Source: Kryptolebias marmoratus (taxonomy: Eukaryota > Chordata > Actinopteri > Cyprinodontiformes > Rivulidae). From it: a DNA stretch of 64,000 nt. How positions within the stretch are numbered: position 1 is the stretch's first letter; each line of letters begins with the position of its first letter. Where the stretch lies: assembly GCF_001649575.2 (NCBI RefSeq), contig NC_051450.1, forward strand, positions 16,892,881 through 16,956,880, read 5' to 3'. The notes below the pieces were generated by a model. The model was given only the letters and a program-made list of their open reading frames with translations, did no database searches and was not told the origin of the DNA. Shown in pieces: positions 34,793 through 48,310 of this stretch. The position numbers were made by a program, and so were the translations under genes.

Positions 34793-37700
34793 CATCATGT
34801 GTCATTGTAAATAAATAAAAATGCTGTTCTAGCACGGCGCTGCTGTTTCTTCTTCTCTAGGCTCGGATTGCAGCTCCCAGATGGTTCCTTAATCTGTTGG
34901 TCTCGCTCAGGTCAGCTCAAGCAGAGCCAGGTAACATGAGCCAAACTCATAACTCAACCATCCTCCTAAATGCATCCACGGAGACCGAGACGGATGACTT
35001 TAAGGCGTTTGCCGCCTCTGAAAACCAAGTCGCAGGGAGCTCCCTGAGCTATTATCAAGGGGTGGCCTAAGTGAAAACTGTTATCTATGAGAACAAAACA
35101 GCTGCTGTGAGCTGAAATCCTTTCTAGCTGTGTGCTTCTGATGACAAAGCATCCAACCTAGACCTGGTGGAAAAGAACTTGAAAGTAACGTTAGTCAAAT
35201 TACCCAAGATGTCACCTCATGTGGTGTTGAAACAGCAAATTTTCCTTTCAGCAGCCACTATAAATCTTTGACGAAGAATTTCACGTAGTCTTGGACCGAC
35301 TTATGGCACTGTTCTCCAGAGCAAATCCCGCAGATGTATGGCTTGTCGAAGCCTTCTGAAGAAATTACAGCACTCTTCAGAGGGTTTGATCTTTGGCCAG
35401 ATAAGGAACTGTTTCATGAAATTGGGTTTACCCCCCCCCCCAACCTTGAGAGAACAACCACAGTGGGTCCTGAGTGTGATAAAATCCCTCTCTTGGAGTT
35501 CTCCCATATTCTCCTACGTGTGATCTATAATAATTTCCATGCTTCAATATCAGTTGAGTTGACAGGGTTTGGATGTGTTACTGCTGCCAGGCTACAGCTG
35601 GAAAGCTTTTGTGGGCCAACCTGAGGGGTGTGAAGAAGTAGTTGACCCACAATTTCCTTCTGCAGCTTAAGGTGTTTTGAATAAAAGTGCTTTTGGATCT
35701 CTGTGAATAGAATGTTTCTTTGATCTGTCACATTATGCCCATTTCATCCTTATGCATTTATTTAAGTTTTATCGTACTTGATAACAACAAATTGTTTATA
35801 AGTTGTGGTTCAAGTTTCCTTTGAAATAAAAGAGCATTTTGAGTGCTTGATACAGGATAATAAGTGGTTTCTTTCGCTGCATGACTTCTGTGTATGTACA
35901 TTCACTTGTGCTACAACTAAATGGATACTGTTTCTCCCCACCTCCCTCCGGACACCATAAAACACCTCTTTAAGATAAAAATTTTAGTATATAGGGTGTG
36001 CTTTTACTAAAACATAAACTACAAATACCAGCTACTTGTATGAGAACAGGGGCTTGTTCACCTTTCAATGTTTTTCAGACTTTTACAGTTGAGTTTTAGT
36101 TTGCAGTCTAACTTAATGAGGGGATAAAACCTGCTGAAGGTATTGTGAAAATTATTGAGGTTGATCTTTATGGAAACGTGCAGACGGTTGTGCTTGTCAG
36201 CATGTGTTTTTTTTTTCTTCCCCCCCTCTGACCGTCAAAGGACTCCAGTAATCTTAATTAAACCAATTTTCAAATAAAGACGTCTTTTAGCTTTAGGCTC
36301 TTTGCGCGAGGGCGGTAGCATTCAGGATGCAGCCGCTGGGAGGAAGCTCAGCCTTTGAAGTAGCCCTGGGTTATTTTTTCTGCTTGACAGATCAGAGCTG
36401 GAATCAAAAGGGAAGTACCCTGCCGTCCCAGGTAAATGCTAACAGAGGACCGAACATTTCAGAAAGCTAATATGGCTGCTGGTGAGTTAGGACCATCTGG
36501 ACAATTTGCCCTCCATCCAAAGTCTTCGCATTTTAGTTCTTAATGAAGTGATACTACGGGCTGCACTCGTGAGAAGATTTGTGTCAGAATTGTGTTATCG
36601 CTCAGCAAATAATACTGCTGCACATGTCAGAAAAGTGTAGATCCGAGTCATGGTTTGGTGCTGCTAAAATGTTGACAAAGGCTATCCAGGCATGTCTGAC
36701 CCATCTTCACCTCCACAGTAGGAATGCAAGGGTGTGGGAAATGCTGAGAGGTTTTTGGGACTCCATAGCTCCTACATGGCACCTGGTGGAGTTCATCTTC
36801 CCCATGGGAACAGTAGGTATTGAGGGATGAGACACGGTCAATTTAGCTAAGTGAGATGCTGCTTCCCCCCCCCTTCCCCATGCTCCTCTATCCAGGGCAT
36901 AGGCAGGGGGGAGGACAAGGTTTCAACAGCACTTGCATTTCATTTTTCTGAACCCCCTGGAGGTATCAAAACAAGCTTTGGGGTTAAGAAAAAAAAAATT
37001 GCTGAGAGCTGTGAGACCACAACTTGATACCTGGTAAAATCTGCTTCTCATTGGTACGGGGTTTTAGGTGAGGGAGGAGGCTTACCAGGAAGGCTCAATC
37101 AATTCTTCTCCAATATTCCAAAATCAAGCAGATTTGTAAAAAGAGGTGTGCCGCATATTCCACACGTGTTCCACATATTAGGTTTATTAATGGATCTGAT
37201 AATTTGATGTATTTTAAAGCCCGTCTTCTTGTGTGATCCACATGTGGTTGGTCTTCAGAATGCTCTATAAAACATGGACAATAAACTGCAATATATTGTT
37301 GTTTAGAAGTGAAATCTATGATACTTGATCTTTAATACTTGTTGAAATGTTTATGATCGAAATAAAATAGTCTTATCTTATAGTTTTTCTTTATGATTTC
37401 TGTTGACATACAAACACAAATCCACAATACAAAACAAGAAAAATATGTTTATATGTGTTTGCAAGCATGAGCATTTATAAATCCTTGTAAAATCCCTTGC
37501 ATTATGACTTTTTGCTTATTTAGATCAGTCCTCAAAATATCATATTTGGTCTCCTGCGTCTCCTAAGATGTTTGATGTTGATGTAAGATCACAGAAACTT
37601 CAGCTTTAATGCTGTAATTTTTGAGTAAATGCTGTGGAATCTGGATGTGTTTTGGTCCTTTTGATAACTGGAAGATCTGGTTTTTATTTTAAATGTGGTG

Positions 37701-38523
37701 GAAAAGAAGTATATTACTGTAAATAATGTCAGAGAAAAAACAATCTTTGTTTACTCTGGGTGCAGCTTCTTTGTCAAACTTGTGATGGACAGGTTTTGAA
37801 ACTGTCAGCCTCTTGTAAAACATCCGACTCTCTCAAATATGTAATTTATTCAAGTATTTTATGCATTACTATTTACTTGTGTAGCTGTGTGGTCCCACCG
37901 CAAACAGGCTTTAAAATCATTTTGGGTTTCTGACCTATGAAATTACTGCTGATTCATAATTTTCAAACAGCAACCATACATTTTTTCATATGCTTAAAAT
38001 AAACAAAAGAAGAAAAATACAATATTTGGTCTTCTGTTTAGACATATTGCAGTTATGAAGTATAAGTATCCACTTAAAAATACAAAGCTTTACATTATTT
38101 TATTTATTTTTTTACCTTTTGTAGCGTGAATAAAATTAAGTAATTTGAGTAAATTGCTCTGTCAGATGTCTTTTTGCAATTTTTCATTATGGTTTATTAT
38201 TAAGTAGTGTTGTTTTTTGACAGATTGTTTTTCTAGACCAGGGGTGGTCATGATTTAGTGTTGTTTTAGTGCAACAACTCTGTTGGGCTCAAGGAAACTG
38301 GGAGGTCTTGGAGGAGTGGAGAGGACTTAGGGGGCAGATAAATCAGCCTCTACGCAAGTCATCTTTCAAGCTGAACTTGAGCTTCCCTTTTACTCCCAGA
38401 TTCTCAGCTTCCAAAGGGAACAAATCAGCAAACCGTGGAGCCTGATGGGAGGAAATTATATGACTTACAGATAGTGATTTACATTTGATATGTAACCTCT
38501 GCCAATGGAAATTTTAAATTTAA

Positions 38524-38611
38524 CCCTCCTGGTGTCCTTGGGTCAAAATGACCCCCTCAGTTTTTAAACCGAAGCCTCAGGAGTCATTTTGACCCAAGGA
38601 TACCAGGAGGG
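38524..38611. mobile_element. piggyBac-like MITE flanked by TTAA
   Basis: An 88-bp element starts CCCTCCTGGTGTCCTTGGGT and ends in its near-exact reverse complement (ACCCAAGGATACCAGGAGGG). It has the mirrored cores GTCAAAATGACC and GTCATTTTGACC. TTAA stands at both junctions (38520-38523 and 38612-38615), the target duplication of piggyBac-type transposons. There is no coding capacity. Confidence 0.85.
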
Positions 38612-38679
38612 TTAAAGGCACAAAAAATGTAAATTTTCCTCCCACCACCTCCCTCTGTTTTTGGTATGTTGCTTTATCA

Positions 38680-38870
38680 CAGTGGTTTCCAATCTTGGTC
38701 CTCGATGCCTCCATCCTGCATGTTTTAGATGTTTCCCTGCTCTTCAGCAGATCTTCAAGTTCTGCAGAAGCCTGTTAATCACTGAGTCATTCAAATGAAG
38801 TGTGTCAAGCAGAGAAACAACTAAAACATTCAAGATCGTGGCTCTCGATGACCAGGATTGGACGCCACTA
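38680..38870. mobile_element. hAT-like MITE, degenerate copy
   Basis: The left end CAGTGGTTTCCAATCTTGG and the right end CCAGGATTGGACGCCACTA are inverted repeats with mismatches. Interior text (AGAAGCCTGTTAAT, AGCAGAGAAACAA) matches the MITE at 25759-25972. The flanks CTTTATCA and GTTTACCA agree at six of eight positions, a decayed target duplication. The open frame at 38802-39038 is a by-product of it. Confidence 0.75.
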
Positions 38871-41214
38871 GTTTACCAAAATCAGAACAATCAGAACTGG
38901 CTTAGAGCTTCTAGATTCAGATATTTTTCACCTTACTGTCAGACATTTGAGAATGACATCTTCACGTCTGGTTTTAAACATAACTGTCACCTTGCTGCTT
39001 TATGTTCAATTATCCATTTTTTTCTCCATTACATTTAGTTTCAGTTAGTTGTTAAAGAAAACGATGATAACACTGTGATTGACACTGTGACAGCCTGTTA
39101 GTGAGTTTGGAGTGAGTTTGGAGGTAGGATTTTTTTTTATTATTATTATTGAAGGTACACCCCCTATTTGTAGTGCACAAACTGGTTTAAAAAATACAAC
39201 ATGGCAACATCCCAAAAAATTGACTTTTGGCTTCAAATTTGATCATCAGGAGACATTTTGTCCAACTTAATAATGTTGATGGATGAAATTAGAGGAGTGC
39301 AGCCTCCAGTTTAAACCAGACTTTTCTAACGAACAGTAAGAGGAGATAATTTAGTTACCCTAAAGCAGATGTTGCGAGGTGCCACACTTATTTGAAGAAA
39401 GTTGATTGATAAGTTTCATTAATTTGGGATTTACAATTATTGCCGGTTGCTGAAAGGTGAAAGTGGATGATAAGGTTTTAATTCTTTACCAAGATTTTTT
39501 TCTGTTTGCAGGATGAGAACAATTCAACTTAGTGATACATCATGTTTTATTTATTTAGATGGCCTTTAAAATAAGACGAGAAGTTTTCATATAAATGACG
39601 AAATTATAGAAAAATAATAAAGTAGTGGCAAATAAAATAGTCTTAAATATTTGTGTTTTGATTTAGGTTTGTGGATTTTCTTTCTCTGGATTAAAGGTTT
39701 GGTAGATTTCTTTGTGCTATTCCTAACTCCACGTTCGCTCTTTTATCCGAAGCACCTCCCAATACTCGTCTTTAAATGTGTGTGTGTGTGTGCGAGAGAG
39801 CACGGGCTTCTGTTTTGTGTCTTGTAGTCTGGGCAAACCCAATTTAGCTTTGTTTAAACAGGATGCAATAAAGGCTCATACATTTTGATATATTACCCCT
39901 ATGTCAAGCAACGAGGAGCAAACACAATGCACAAGGAAAAAGCTCTGAGGGGAAAAAGAACCTACTTCAGAAGTAGTACTTTTAAAAAAAAGAGGAGTGC
40001 TGCCATGTTTTTGTGTATACAGAGTTAGACTTGACTGTTGCCACGTTATTCATTAATCCAACCCAAATCAATAAACTTTAGTACCATTTTTAGATAAATT
40101 ATCTAAATATCTAAACTTTCACTTCATTAGTTTTCTCTGCCAGAAGGGATTACTTTCTACCTGAGCTGCCTCCACCTTACTTACCCTGCAGGGACTATTT
40201 CAGGGGGATTTGGTGTCAATCCATGATTTAAGTGTCATACCCCTCTAATCCCAGACCTCTGTGACTTCTCCAGTTTAGGTCAAAGGTTATGTATGCTCTA
40301 ACTGCATCCAGCCACAGCGTGATGGTTAGGTGGAACAGGATGTTTTCCTCCGAGTCTCGTAGTGGAACTGTAAGTATCGCCACAAAGCCGCTACATTGTT
40401 GAGGGATTATCACTGATTGTGAGCCTTATTTTTTCTATTTATAGCTGTAAATAGTGGAATTTCTGTTCCTTCCCAGATGGCTTTCATGGCTAAGACTTGC
40501 ATGTCCTGTACAATTGACTCCAAAAGTTTGGCTTGTGCACTGGCACCACACACACATCTAAGCCAAGCGCTCTATGTGCCTGCTGTGTGCCTGCTAGTAA
40601 TTTGAAGCACAGCAGCCTTGTCAGCTAAATCCAGAGCAAAAAGGTGCAGTTTTAGGTGTTTTATGCTCTGTTATGTATTTATAGTGTCTTAATTGTGGTT
40701 GCCAAAACATTAGTGAAAACCTTTGACTTCCTATTGATGCAGATTTTATTTATTTTTTCATTTTCAGAGCCAGTAACTTCGTTTTTCTTTAACTTGGATT
40801 TAAAACTGGGGGTTGCGATTTGTATTTGGCCGACGACGGGAGAGGACCAACTCACTGTTTGACATGGAACGCTGTTGTGTAATATCATGATGGAGGATGC
40901 CAAGACCACAGGGTTCATAAGGCAGACTTAATGTGATGTGGAAAGTGAACAGAGCATAAATTACAGTCAATTTCTGACACACTTTGACTTCACATATTTG
41001 TGGCTGAGCTTAGTGACTGTTTCCCCAAAGTGGGATTTAGACAGATTCCCAAAACAGATTTCTTTTCTCTGATTTGTCAGTTTTGCAGCATGTGCTGTGC
41101 AAAAGGCTTTACAAGTGTGAACTTGATAGCCTCCTTTCCTAGTTCACCTGTAAATCATCATCTTTCATCTCCCTAACACACACTTGCATTCAGTTTCTTA
41201 AAATTATGGGATTT
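38871..41214. other. Non-coding stretch
   Basis: Only a (TG)8 run at 39777-39792 stands out. The acceptor-like site near 39512 and another near 40766 are followed by short frames without donors, so no exon is called. Confidence 0.35.
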
Positions 41215-41580
41215 AGTATCTATAGCGCCTATTGTGTTATTACCCAACTTTCATGGCAACAGGGGGTGTAAGTATGTGTGTTTGTCTGTTAGCAAAGTAT
41301 TTTATGATCTGCTGGGTGGATGTTAATGAAACTCTTAAAGAAATCTTTGAATACATGTGTACAAGTGATTAACTTTTGGAGTCAGCCTCATTCAAAATGT
41401 CTGCCACAGCTAATCATTCATAGCAAACACAAATATGTATATAACTTGGTCAGTTTTACAGATACTGAGCAATTTTTTAAATGTGGAAGTAGCTTAGTCA
41501 TCCACATCGCTTACTGTACACATTAAAATCAGTCGAGTAGTTTGTGAGACATTTTGCTAACACAGCAGACAAATGCAAAC
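41215..41580 (+). repeat. ATGGCTGCC repeat family, copy
   Basis: The blocks TTTGTCTGTTAGCAAAGTAT, 'gttaatgaaactct', 'ttggagtcagcctcattcaa', TGTCTGCCACAGCTAA and CAGTTTTACAGATACTGAGC occur in the family's order. Confidence 0.75.
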
Positions 41581-44500
41581 ATTTTTCCCCACGTTTTTTC
41601 CTGTAGATGATAAGCAGTCCATCATCCAACTCTTTTGTTTCTTAATAATTTCTTCTTAGTGAAAACAGGCCAAGTCTGACAGTTGTTTGTTCAGATACGC
41701 TGTGATTGTGTTCCTCGTACCATGACTAAATGCATCCTTCAGCAACAGACCATATATTGAAGTTTTCCTCCGCTTTTTGTAACTGTATCAGGAAAATGGT
41801 AGTTTTCTGATAACATAATCAATGTTGATAGAGATGAGATGATGTCCATAATTGTCCATCATCTGAAAAGCCTACCTCTCGTTCAGGATCACATTAAACC
41901 AAAAAGCAAGCCATCCCAGTAAAACAATTAAAAAATGTTAGTTTAAAGTAGATTTTCATTACGAACGAGTCATTTTTTTTTATTGATCTGCTGTTGCTGG
42001 ATGCTCAATAACTCCTGTTGGGCTGGTTACTTTCTTTTGCTTTCACCATGCTCTCATGCCTCTCTTCTCATACAGAAACTCTGTTCACTCAGGAGTGTTT
42101 TCTGGATGGTTGTTTGCTCCAAGTGCAATGTTAGGATCATACGAGAGAAACTAATCTCTCAATGAAATGACTAAAACAATTGCTATGGCTTCACAACATA
42201 GTGAAATAGATTAAATCTGATACATCACCCGTCTCTTAGGTTTCTTTATTCTTTTTGCCATACAGCATCAGAAAGGAAGATTGCCCCTTTTAACTGATTG
42301 CAAATGTCAGATTTGTGACTCTTAACGTACCGTACGAAGAGATTAAACAAGTGAAGCAAGTTTGTCCGAATGGCATGCGGTCTTACTTATGACTATTTTT
42401 TTATTCATTTAAAGTGTTTTGATTTCACCACACGCTCAAGTGCTGTACCATATGTGGCGAGGAACTCGTAAAGCGATCAGCATGTTTTATTCCTTTCTTT
42501 CTTGAGCTGTTGGTTTCAGCAGGTCTGACACCAAACTAAACACATTAATCATTCACCATAGAAAGAGACGCTGTTTTTCTAGGTTCTTTAGAAGATTACA
42601 TTGGAACTTTTAAATCCATTTCAGCTGTTCTATTAGAAGAATGTAATATTTCTAAACATTCAAGATTGTTTATTATGTCTCTTACAACATGTCCTTTGGT
42701 GATATGCCAGCTAAGATCCTACTGAGAGAAATGCCCTGCAGAAAGAAAATTGGTGATTTATATATAAAAGAAGCTGTACATGGACTGGTATTATATAAAT
42801 CTCTGGAGCTTCAAACAATTGCACTACCTTGCTCATAAGTCTGTCAGTCAGTTTAAGATGTATTCTGAACCCTTTAACCATTCGGACAGAAACAGGAAAT
42901 AAAGAATATGGAATTTAAAAGTGGCTTTTTAAAAATAAAATATTGGAGTGCCTCCTTTCACAGTTTTGGTATAGTAGTGATGTAGTTTCAGATTTTTTAA
43001 ATCATGTTTCTATTTCTTATACCTTCATTTGATTTACTCATCCCCTAGTTTTCATTTCCTGTCCATAAAGTTCACAAATACTCTCTCAAACACAAACATA
43101 TAATGTGACTTTTGAACAGTCTGAGGAAACATTTACCATCATGTACATTTTGATCAGCCTCCTGTTCACTCGGCATTATTGAGTCTTCATTTAAAAACCT
43201 GTGACCTGCTTCTGAAAGTCCATTTTTAATACTCTTTAAATCAAATTTAAATATAAACTGAACTGATCATGTAGACTTAAAAGATCAAGATATAATTTTG
43301 ACCATAATGATCATTTTCCTTATTTTGGTCTTGTTATGGAGCTTATATTCTGTCCTCTAAAAGCTAAGATGCATTTAACATACAGGTTAATTTACAGAAA
43401 TCACTTTTATACCAATTGTTTTTGAAAAAGTAATGGGACTCTAATGGTCTCTACCTGTGTGTTATATTTTAATTCAGGTTTATCCATAAATGAGTAAATA
43501 TAATTTATATATCATTCAAGTTAGCAATTGAGATGGACAGAACAAAATAGACTGCTCAAATTGTTGGTAATTCTGTCGAACTTGCGTTTACCAGCCACTC
43601 CTAATAGGACGGTCAGTCACTTCTTCAAACTTGTCAGACATAAAATTTGTCGACTTTGTAGGGAATTGAGCCGAATTTAAATACAGTGTTTGAAAGCACA
43701 GGTAGTAGGTGAGAGGTTAGCACATGTTAAACTGGCTAACAGAGACCATAATGAGAGTTATCATGGATGGAAGGAGGGGTCAGGAAGTAATACCATGGTG
43801 TGAATCTGCTTCAGACTCTAAAGAGAAGAGATTTCAAACAGATAAGACCGCGACGCTGGCTGAATAAGCGCTGAATGTGAGAGACTGATGTTGAACTAAA
43901 AGATTTGACTGCTTTTGCACATTTGTAGAGCTTGTTAACCAAGATGGGCTTATGTTTTTCAGATTTTATATTATAATTCAAATCAGAACAGATGTTGCAC
44001 AGAAATGTGGCATCGACGCTGGAAACTCTGCTTCTAAACTGGTGGATAGAGGAAAAAAAGAGTGACTATAGGAGTTTAAAACCCACCTATAATTTGGCTG
44101 GTGGGAGAAAACGTTTGGTTTCAACACTTGTCTCTTATTTGTGCTCTTCTTGTCATAAGATTATAAAGCCAGCTGGAGTGAAGAAGCCCCTTCGCTCGTC
44201 TCATGCATATTCAAGCACGTGTGGACTCACTCTCACTCCCTGTGAAAGGCGTCTTGGCTCTGGGTCAAAGGACTCGTGCTGAAAAAACTCAGACAAAAGC
44301 GCTGATCGTCAGCCAAGCAGTACAGTTACAAAGTAAAGCACAGGAGGCCCCGTCATGTTTGTAGAGATCTAAAGCCCTTTTCTTTAAAGCTTTGTTTACA
44401 TTTTTTTTTCATTGCAGTCACTGGGCAGTACACAGAAAAGCCTTCTCCTACCCTTTCTCTGTCCATGCTCCTTTCAGCCTCTCTGACTCGGCTGATTTCT

Positions 44501-46259
44501 GACAGTTGTGTACTAAAGGAAATTGTGTTCTTAATTGGATTATTGCGGGGTTTCTTTGAATGATCGCTCACCCACCCATACAGCTTCAGATGATGAATTC
44601 TCATGAGGGATGGGCTCTCCGGGCCGTGTTTCCAGGCTCTAAATTCTGTAAAACTGAGCACAAAAATCAAACCTCTGACTGTGTCACAATTTAAATTAAC
44701 AATTAAATCTAACGGATACAATCCGACTTTTGTAACCTGCATTGCCTTTTGCCTCACTGACGCATGCACAAACCTAGAGTGATGTGAAAATGGTTTCTAT
44801 TGAGGGATGAAAGCAGGTGTACCTGTCAGACATCTCTGCTGGCCATCACTTTCAACAAGCTACTTGGCCAAGTTTTACAGAGACACAATAGTCTCCAAGT
44901 GCACGCTGGTATTATTGGAATTTGCACCTGTTTGAGATCTAACTCCTTTAGGCGTCCCTTTTGACAGCTGTCTCTTTTTTGTGACACTAATTATTGTTAA
45001 AAGCTCCGAAGGCGTCTCTAAAATTAGGATTTTAGAGTAAAGCTAAATAAGAAGAGGTTGGTAAAGGGAGGGGTTTAATAGGAAAGGGATGAGGGAGCTT
45101 AGTGGAGGGAAGTGCTATGCTCTTGTACCTACTCATACAAATGATTGCTTGCACTGTGTGGCCCTCCATTGAGTCATAAACATCCCAGCGGTTAAGCCAT
45201 TCATGTTACTGATTTTCTCTTAGTGAGAGGAAACAGAGTCCAGGGCTCCGATTTAAAAGGCTTCTCTTCCCACCCTCGTGCGAATCACAAATCACATGGA
45301 GCCTCAATGCTTTCCCCCTGACCAGGAGCCCAACAAACACCCTGTTAAAAGCCACAGCCACATCCCCGTGTTTCATCTTACAGGCCACAGAAAACATAGT
45401 TTGTATTCTAATTAAACTTGCATGTGTGCCAATTTTGACATGTGGATACCAGGGCTGCTTAGGTTTTACTTATTTATTGTATTTAGTTCCATGGAACCAG
45501 AAGTTTTGCATTGTTTCACAGCGTTATCATCCATCTACGGGAGCTTGATCTGATTGGTTTCTCTTTACGTGTGAATGACAAATCAAAATTTGACCCTTTT
45601 ATCATGGCTTGGGGTGAATTTAAGCCTCTAAGGAAGCAATCAAACAACATATCCGTCCATTACAAATCTTTATTCATTCACTCAACAACCAGGCATTTAA
45701 GTATCGTATATGTAGCCCTTCTTTCACAATGATGCTTTTTTCTTTTTATCCCTGTTCTTGTCTTTCATCTTCTCACCTGACAGGATTATTAAGTTAGGAT
45801 CCAGAAATGGGGCTCCAGTCTGTGAAGATGGGACTTCCAAAAGCTCTTCAGAGACAGAAAAGTCTGACTTCTTGCCTTTCAGGGGTCAAGGTTTTTAGCA
45901 GAGAATATCAGTGGTGGAAAAAAACAACAACTTTTGGAACAAATTATTTGGTGGAACTTGAAACACTTAGAGAAGAACAGGCTTAACTTAATCTTTTAAA
46001 AGGACTTGGATACTAACGTGATAGATTCACTGTCAGTGTAGTTAGAAAAAAACTGAAAACTTTAAAGAAAATTATGTTAATCACATTTTCTCTGCAAAAA
46101 CAGCAGATTTATGTTGTCCATTACCTCACATTTTGTATTCCAGTCTATTTTGCTGTCAAATAGTGTTTTAAATGCAAGAACATCTGCTGTCCTTGATCCC
46201 CTAATTAGATTACTATATAGTGATTGTTTAAGAGAATGAATTAACTTTTCAAACATGCC
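41581..46259. other. Non-coding stretch, no gene supported
   Basis: The plus-strand frame at 43992-44282 and the minus-strand frame at 44353-44769 (138 codons) show no domain, splice support or repeat similarity that I can recognise. A repeat-free, less AT-rich block at about 45200-45420 could be a conserved non-coding element. Confidence 0.35.
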
Positions 46260-46930
46260 GTGTAGTTAACCCAATCCAAGATGGTAGCAACATCAAATTG
46301 ACCCTAGCAAACACAAAAATGGCAGAAACTGAATCAGTTTTACAGATATTGAGCTAAAACTTGTAGCAGCTGAGAGACATCCCCATCATGTACTCAAAAC
46401 TTCAAATTGCGTGGCATCTTTGTTTAAAACTTTGGCAAAAACGCTTAGGGTCAACCCTGTCCGTCTGTCAGCTAAATATCTTAGAAAACCAGTAGGCAAT
46501 TTTTGTTTTTTTGTCCTGTTATGGCATATCAGGCATAGCATATAGAGAAGATGACTGCCTACATGTGCCAGAAGAGATTTGCTCTACAATAAGGATATCT
46601 CAAAAAGAGAATACTACTTGCATGATTTACTTTAATGCTAGATTCAGATTCAGTCTTGATTCAATAGAGTAGGCAGGCCACATTGTTGTGATAGCAACCT
46701 GTTTGTATGACCTTCAACCATCTGGATGCGCTGGATAAATTTTAATGAAACTCTGGGAAAGTAACGGAGTATACATCTACAGCTGATTAACGTTTGGAGT
46801 CAGCTGAATTCAAGATGGCTGCCACAGCTAACTGACCTTAGAAATCAAAAGAATGGCTTTAACACAGTCAGTTGGTTGTCGCTGAGTCATCCTGAATTCC
46901 AAGCCCAAGATCCTGTATTATCAAATGCAT
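46260..46930 (+). repeat. ATGGCTGCC repeat family, two adjacent copies
   Basis: The first copy (about 46260-46460) has CAAGATGGTAGCAACATC, AGCAAACACAAAAATGGC and CAGTTTTACAGATATTGAGC. The second (about 46480-46920) restarts with the 5' block 'gtcagctaaatatctta' and then GGAGTCAGCTGAATTCAAGA and TGGCTGCCACAGCTAAC. They lie head to tail. Confidence 0.7.
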
Positions 46931-47833
46931 TGAGTCTAATGTTATTTTCAAGATTTGACTAAAACTGTTATAATTTTTTAATTTTTCAAGATAAAATGAT
47001 CTTAGTCTGAAGTTCTGACTTTAAAAGCAGAGGATAGGCACTACTTCAAGTAAGGCTAGGCCTTTAATTTTTACTTGTCTTTTTTAAAAGGGAAATACGA
47101 GCACAATCACGATTTAAAAAGATTTGAGTTCTTATGAGAGTAAACACTTTTTTTGGTTTTGTTTTGTCATGAAGTTGGCATTTTACCAAACACTTGTTCA
47201 GAAGTCAAACGCCTCTGACTCTACCTCTGCTGCAAGTGCTTTTCTATTGTTGTGACGGCAGCAGTTCAGACTTGTCTCGTTTTAGGTGATGTGGAAATGT
47301 GATTTAAGGTCACCCTAACAGGACTGATGTTGTGGTTTGTAACAGTAGTGTAGTGTAACCAGGCTGCTCATTCACACGTCACGGTGACATGTTGAGTCGT
47401 GTCCGAGAGACTCTGCCTGTAATCCTTTTTATTTTCTCATTTAAAGCCGTTCGACTTGTGTGCCCGGATTTCCACCAGAATGGTTTTATTTATGAAAATT
47501 ACATAACAATATTTACCTTCAAAATCTGAATCCTTCCTCATTAATAGTTCCTTCAGTTCATCAGTAATATGCAACTACGCATCCTCATATAACCTCAGAA
47601 AAATGTTGTTTTCATTTAATATTTTTGGGGTTATGTATTTCAGAATAAAACCGTTATCTTAGTGCTTCAGAATAAAAACATCAAGTGTCCCGATAAGAAA
47701 CCTTTTTGTTTTTTAAAGCCTGATGGTGATGAATTGGAGGAACTTCATTTTAAATCGTCATCACTGCAGTTTCTCTAATGCTGAATATGTCCTTTTGTGA
47801 TGTTTTTGTCAATTCAGTGCGTTTCAGTTTCAC

Positions 47834-48310
47834 AAGGATTTTAGGTTTTGCCTGAAGAACCTGGTCACAACATGAACAACATTCTCTGTGCTGTCAGAGC
47901 TCCTTTCATCTCCAGCCAGTTATCAGTATCTGTTCACTGTATTTATCTCATATATAGATTACAGCCCTGGCTCCCAGGCTTTTACTCGTCTACTCAGCTT
48001 TAAGGCTTTTCCAAAATCATTTCTGTCATCTGGTGATTCAACAGATCAGAGCAGTGATAGCATTGTTTTTTTTTCCTTCCTATCTGTTCAGAACTTTGTA
48101 AAAGCTATTAGAAGATTCCATTCCTGCTTTAAAACTGCTGTGTGTGTGGTCTGTGAAGCTTCAGCTGTTGGTCTTTCGACTATCTGGCTTTCATAATATC
48201 TCTAAACGTTGGAAATTTACTAATCCGTGTTTGTCATGTGCTGTACCGAAGCTTAGGTTGGCTAGTAAAAAGTTTACCTTCGATGCAGTATTTTTTTTTC
48301 ATATATTTTA
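47834..48310 (+). mobile_element. Ty3/gypsy integrase C-terminal relic (suspected)
   Basis: Two overlapping frames resemble the end of a fish gypsy polyprotein. The frame 47888-48196 has YLFTVFISYIDYSPGSQAF, parallel to the family's 'W..YA.NS..SSATG.SPF...LGY', then SVQNFVKAIRRFHSCFKTA, parallel to 'SVQ..VRRCRR.WR.AR.AL'. The overlapping frame 48144-48332 has AVPKLRLASKKF then FDAVFFFH, parallel to the terminal 'PVAVKLRLP...HPVFHVS' block. The switch between frames implies a frameshift, and integrase catalytic residues are not visible. The resemblance is low and rests on block order, so it could be partly chance. Confidence 0.38.

Larger units (their letters stand above)
28891..38519. other. 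Long non-coding stretch, mostly unique
   Basis: No splice-supported exon could be defended. It contains a (TTTA)n run, a perfect hairpin and a (TG)n run, all listed separately, and a C11 homopolymer at 35431-35441. Repeat-free, less AT-rich blocks at about 33240-33540 and 33830-34040 look like candidate regulatory DNA. The minus-strand frame 30520-30921 (133 codons) has no recognisable domain. Confidence 0.35.

Noticed and set aside
34861..34931. Segment between TTCTTCTCTAG and CCAG|GTAACA, open in two phases
   Set aside because: Splice-bounded, but the peptides (ARIAAPRWFLNLL or LGLQLPDGSLICW) match nothing known to me and similar patterns occur by chance.
44353..44769. 138-codon minus-strand frame
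   Set aside because: No domain, splice context or repeat match. A frame of this length is expected by chance in 64 kb of six-frame translation.
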